Shown piece after piece: positions 4,978-7,093 of a stretch of 7,093 nt of DNA. Both the position numbers and the translations under genes were made by a program. Each line of letters opens with the position of its first letter. Within the stretch, counting starts at the first letter, position 1. Source of the stretch: Melioribacteraceae bacterium (lineage in GTDB: Bacteria; Bacteroidota; Ignavibacteria; Ignavibacteriales; Melioribacteraceae); contig WFQV01000283.1 in assembly GCA_015486905.1 (NCBI GenBank), positions 1 through 7,093 of the forward strand. The letters are read 5' to 3'. The notes beneath the pieces are model-generated. The model saw only the letters and a program-made list of their open reading frames with translations. It searched no databases and was not told the origin of the DNA.

Positions 4978-5850
4978 TTGTCTCTCTTTGTGAAAGGAAA
5001 ATCCGACATAGAAGAAATTTACTCCCAAGCCGTAAAGTTAGCACGCTCGCATTACGAGAATTTCCCCGTTGTCTCTTTTCTAATACCAAAACACTTAGTC
5101 CCACACATTGCCATTTTTTACATGTTTGCACGTAAGGCGGACGATATTGCCGACGAGGGAAATCTTCCGGACGAAAAAAGAATTGAGCTTTTGAATCAAC
5201 AAAAAAATTATTTAACAGCCTCTTTAAATAATGCCCCCTCCTCCCCTTTTTGGAACACTCTTGCAAATACAATTGAGAAATTCAAACTCACGCCCGAGAA
5301 TTTCTACCGGCTGTTAGATGCTTTCTCGCAAGACGCAACAAAAAAAAGGTACTCCACGAAAGAAGAACTTCTAAATTATTGTGAAAATTCCGCTAACCCG
5401 GTTGGGAGAATAATACTTGAATTTTTCAATTTCCGAAACGAAAAAATATTTGAACTCTCCGATAAAATTTGCACGGCGTTACAACTTACGAATTTCTGGC
5501 AGGACGTTTCGCTCGATTTGCAAAAAGGCAGAATCTACATTCCACGGGAAACACTTGTAAAATTTAACTATTCGGAAGACTTGATTTCTCAAAGGCAATT
5601 CAACGAAGAATTTCGGGAATTGATGAAATATGAAATTGAATTCACAACAAAATTATTCTACGAAGGAAAGGGAATTTTAAACAAATTACCTTTCAGATTA
5701 AAAGCAGAAATAAATGCAACAATTTTAGGCGGCTTGGCAATATTAAAAAAAATTGAAAAAATTAATTTTAATGTGCTAAATTACAGAGTCAAGTTAACCA
5801 AAAAAGATTTTTTAAGTATTTTTGTAAGGACATTTTTAACCTTAGAATGA
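4978..5850 (+). CDS. hpnC: Squalene synthase-like protein HpnC (hydroxysqualene synthase)
   Basis: A 290-residue head-to-head prenyl transferase. In the HpnCDE route HpnC converts presqualene diphosphate, made by HpnD from two farnesyl diphosphates, to hydroxysqualene. Visible features: 'LARSHYENFPV' (21-31), a typical HpnC opening; first Mg-binding aspartate motif DDIAD (55-59); 'YCENSANPVGRIIL' (134-147), whose NPVGR distinguishes HpnC from HpnD and phytoene synthases; second motif DVSLD (176-180) followed by 'QKGRIYIP' (182-189). All catalytic aspartates are present. The start is uncertain. A stop codon (4975-4977) lies directly before the TTG at 4978, a GTG at 4990 is the only other plausible early start, and neither has a Shine-Dalgarno. 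The end overlaps hpnD by 4 bp (ATGA). Confidence 0.9.
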   Translation: MSLFVKGKSDIEEIYSQAVKLARSHYENFPVVSFLIPKHLVPHIAIFYMFARKADDIADEGNLPDEKRIELLNQQKNYLTASLNNAPSSPFWNTLANTIEKFKLTPENFYRLLDAFSQDATKKRYSTKEELLNYCENSANPVGRIILEFFNFRNEKIFELSDKICTALQLTNFWQDVSLDLQKGRIYIPRETLVKFNYSEDLISQRQFNEEFRELMKYEIEFTTKLFYEGKGILNKLPFRLKAEINATILGGLAILKKIEKINFNVLNYRVKLTKKDFLSIFVRTFLTLE

Positions 5851-6689
5851 AAAGCACCGCCCAACAAATAGCCCGAAAAAGCAAAAGTAGTTTCTTTTAC
5901 GCTTTCAATCTTCTCCCCGAAGATAAACGGGAAGCAATGAATACTATTTACGCATTCTGCCGCAAAACAGACGACATTGTTGACGAAGGCAGCGATTCGG
6001 AAATTGTTAAATACGAAAATCTTAGAAAATGGCGAAATGAATTTGAGAAAGCAATTAAAGGTAAAAGCGATTACCCCCTTCTAAATAAAGTTATTCTCAC
6101 AATAGGAAAATTCAATATTCCGCTTGAGCCTTTCTTCGAATTAATACGCGGAATGGAAATAGATTTACAACAACAGCGGTTCGAAAATTTTAACGACCTG
6201 TTGGACTACTGCTACAAAGTGGCTTCCACAGTGGGTTTAATGAGTATTGAAATCTTCGGCTACAAACACGAATCGACAAAGCAGTTCGCCGTTAAACTCG
6301 GTTACGCTCTTCAATTAACGAACATTTTAAGAGACATCAAAAAAGATTCACAACGCGGCAGAATTTATTTACCTTATGAAGACCTCGAACGTTTCAACTA
6401 TTCCGAAGAAGAACTTCTGCGCAATGAATACAACAGAAATTTTATCGAGTTAATGAAGTTCGAAACACAACGTGCTAAGAATTTCTTCGAGGAAGCCACA
6501 CGTGCTCTCGACTACGATGACAAGCCTGCAATGTTTGCCGCACGTGCAATGCAGCACATTTATTTCAGACTATTAAAAAGAATAGAAGAAAACAACTTCG
6601 ACATTTATTCTCGAGACATTAACGTTCCAAAGATTGAAAAAGTTGGGATAGCCCTTGGAGTGTGGGCTAAATACAGCTTAGTTTACTAA
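5847..6689 (+). CDS. hpnD: Presqualene diphosphate synthase HpnD
   Basis: A 280-residue paralogue of the preceding protein. It is expected to join two farnesyl diphosphates into presqualene diphosphate, the first step to squalene and hopanoids. Visible features: 'SSFFYAFNLLP' (14-24) with the substrate-binding opening; first aspartate motif DDIVD (42-46) in 'YAFCRKTDDIVDE'; 'GMEIDL' (102-107); 'YCYKVASTVGLM' (121-132), which is the HpnD/CrtB form and contrasts with NPVGR in HpnC; second motif DIKKD (163-167) then 'QRGRIYLP' (169-176). Phytoene synthase (CrtB) is the main alternative, since sequence alone separates them poorly, but pairing with hpnC favours HpnD. The ATG lies within the hpnC end (ATGA), and the nearest AAGGA (5826-5830) is too far for normal use, so coupled reinitiation is likely. 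No hpnE follows within the window. Confidence 0.87.
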   Translation: MKSTAQQIARKSKSSFFYAFNLLPEDKREAMNTIYAFCRKTDDIVDEGSDSEIVKYENLRKWRNEFEKAIKGKSDYPLLNKVILTIGKFNIPLEPFFELIRGMEIDLQQQRFENFNDLLDYCYKVASTVGLMSIEIFGYKHESTKQFAVKLGYALQLTNILRDIKKDSQRGRIYLPYEDLERFNYSEEELLRNEYNRNFIELMKFETQRAKNFFEEATRALDYDDKPAMFAARAMQHIYFRLLKRIEENNFDIYSRDINVPKIEKVGIALGVWAKYSLVY

Positions 6690-6732
6690 TGAAACTAATA
6701 TTATTGATTTTTCAATACACAACTTGTCCTGC

Positions 6733-6781
6733 CTTGTCGGAAAGGAAATGATTATTAATGATAAATTATGAATGTTGAATG
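6733..6781. repeat. ~49-bp dispersed repeat, copy 1, with NNNNAAT heptamers
   Basis: 45 of 49 positions match 7035-7083 in direct orientation. The inner part is built from four 7-bp units ending in AAT at 6753-6780 (tattaat, gataaat, tatgaat, gttgaat). It begins 44 bp after the hpnD stop. Confidence 0.7.
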
Positions 6782-6798
6782 CGTGACGTGTAAATTGA

Positions 6799-6814
6799 TT
6801 GGATGATTGGATGA
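6799..6814. repeat. Octamer repeat TTGGATGA, two perfect units
   Basis: Reverse-complement form of the YCATCCAA octamer at 3811-3832. It abuts the right-hand copy of the ~42-bp G+C-rich element on its left side. Confidence 0.65.
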
Positions 6815-6818
6815 ATGA

Positions 6819-6860
6819 TCCGACTATGCCCTCGCTGCGCTCGGGTTTCGTCGTGACAGG
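6819..6860. repeat. Inverted copy of the ~42-bp G+C-rich element
   Basis: Read on the minus strand, this 42-bp block begins CCTGTCACGACGAA and ends with TAGTCGGA. It matches the unit at 3688-3730 over most of its length, including GCGAGGGC. It is bracketed on both sides by TTGGATGA-type octamers. Confidence 0.65.
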
Positions 6861-6876
6861 TTGGATGAATGGATGA
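6861..6876. repeat. Octamer repeat, right flank of inverted element
   Basis: Two units, ttggatga (6861-6868) and atggatga (6869-6876), in the same orientation as 6799-6814. The G+C-rich element is therefore embedded between octamers rather than next to them on one side only. Confidence 0.55.
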
Positions 6877-6904
6877 TTGTTCCTTTATTTTTTGCTTAGA
6901 GATT

Positions 6905-6928
6905 GAGGTTAAGGTTAAGGTTGAGGTT
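6905..6928. repeat. Four tandem RAGGTT hexamers
   Basis: gaggtt, aaggtt, aaggtt and gaggtt occupy 6905-6928, with a partial fifth unit to 6931. Only the first base of each unit varies (G or A). Confidence 0.7.
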
Positions 6929-7034
6929 GAGACTTGCTGCCGATTACAGAAAAACAAATCGTACAAAATAATTTTAACAATGCTCCACATGAGCGACATT
7001 TCATTAACCTCGAGCTTCAGCTAATTAATTCAGA

Positions 7035-7093
7035 CTTGTCGGGAAGAGAATGATTATTAATGATGAATTATGAATGTTGAATGTTGAATTAAT
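7035..7093. repeat. ~49-bp dispersed repeat, copy 2, running off the window edge
   Basis: Direct copy of 6733-6781, with five 7-bp units ending in AAT at 7055-7089 (the last two are both gttgaat). It starts with the half-hairpin 'cttgtcggga', also seen at 3792-3801. The repeat may continue beyond 7093. Confidence 0.7.

Larger units (their letters stand above)
6690..7093. other. Gene-free, repeat-rich spacer downstream of hpnD
   Basis: No credible gene is seen. Contents: a weak AT hairpin TATTGA-TTTT-TCAATA (6702-6717) with no T-run after it, a ~49-bp heptamer-structured repeat (6733-6781), octamers flanking an inverted copy of the G+C-rich element (6799-6876), four RAGGTT hexamers (6905-6928) and a second copy of the heptamer repeat running to the window edge. 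No convincing intrinsic terminator for hpnD is visible. A minus-strand frame (6999-6766) starts with a membrane-like stretch but runs into the repeats, and I do not call it. Confidence 0.7.

Noticed and set aside
4967..5272. 101-codon minus-strand frame opposite hpnC
   Set aside because: Antisense to the first aspartate-motif region of hpnC; composition is that of a shadow frame.
6702..6717. Hairpin after hpnD as a terminator
   Set aside because: The stem is 6 bp of mostly A-T pairs and no T-run follows it, so it is unlikely to stop transcription.
6799..6876. CRISPR-like repeat-spacer look
   Set aside because: Units are 8 bp and contiguous, with a single unique block between them; there are no 25-40 bp repeats with regular spacers and no cas genes.
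6766..6999. 77-codon minus-strand frame starting with a membrane-like stretch (MSLMWSIVKIILYDLFF)
   Set aside because: After about 22 residues it is made of hexamer, octamer and G+C-element repeats. A truncated gene start cannot be excluded, but nothing supports a product.

Overview
The window is AT-rich bacterial DNA with six convincing protein genes. They sit in two blocks, separated and flanked by three long gene-free stretches full of short repeats. Low G+C, Shine-Dalgarno sites in front of several genes, an Omp85 protein with a Bacteroidota-like signal peptide, an hpnC/hpnD pair and densely repetitive AT-rich spacers together suggest a Gram-negative (outer-membrane-bearing) member of the Bacteroidota/Chlorobiota/Ignavibacteriota group. 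Ignavibacteria-like is my best guess. This rests on style and gene content, not on a database match.

Layout. Positions 1-541 are gene-free: a G+C-rich palindrome, remnants of a dispersed repeat, and a 70-bp run of degenerate heptamers that stops just short of the next gene. The minus-strand block 3309-542 is a two-gene unit. An inner-membrane-anchored YkuD-fold L,D-transpeptidase-like protein comes first, followed after 2 bp by an Omp85/BamA-TamA-type outer-membrane protein that starts with TTG. Positions 3310-4248 are a 0.94-kb gene-free stretch with hairpins, three tandem copies of a ~42-bp G+C-rich element, octamer repeats and a heptamer tract. The plus-strand block 4249-6689 holds rplU and rpmA (overlapping by 1 bp), a strong intrinsic terminator, then hpnC and hpnD overlapping as ATGA. 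Positions 6690-7093 are again gene-free and carry an inverted copy of the ~42-bp element, octamers, hexamers and two copies of a ~49-bp heptamer-structured repeat.

How the genes work together. The minus-strand pair is envelope-related: one product probably acts on, or derives from enzymes acting on, periplasmic peptidoglycan, and the other inserts or exports outer-membrane proteins. rplU-rpmA is the standard 50S ribosomal pair. hpnC-hpnD encode two of the three enzymes that turn farnesyl diphosphate into squalene; the third gene, hpnE, is not in the window.

The most unusual things here are: (1) the spacers are organised in runs with an exact 7-bp period although the unit itself is degenerate, with related unit families in all three spacers; (2) the L,D-transpeptidase-like protein has serine where the catalytic cysteine is expected; (3) a ~42-bp element lies in inverted orientation on either side of the rplU-hpnD block. 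I saw no defence system, CRISPR array, tRNA, rRNA or transposase gene.
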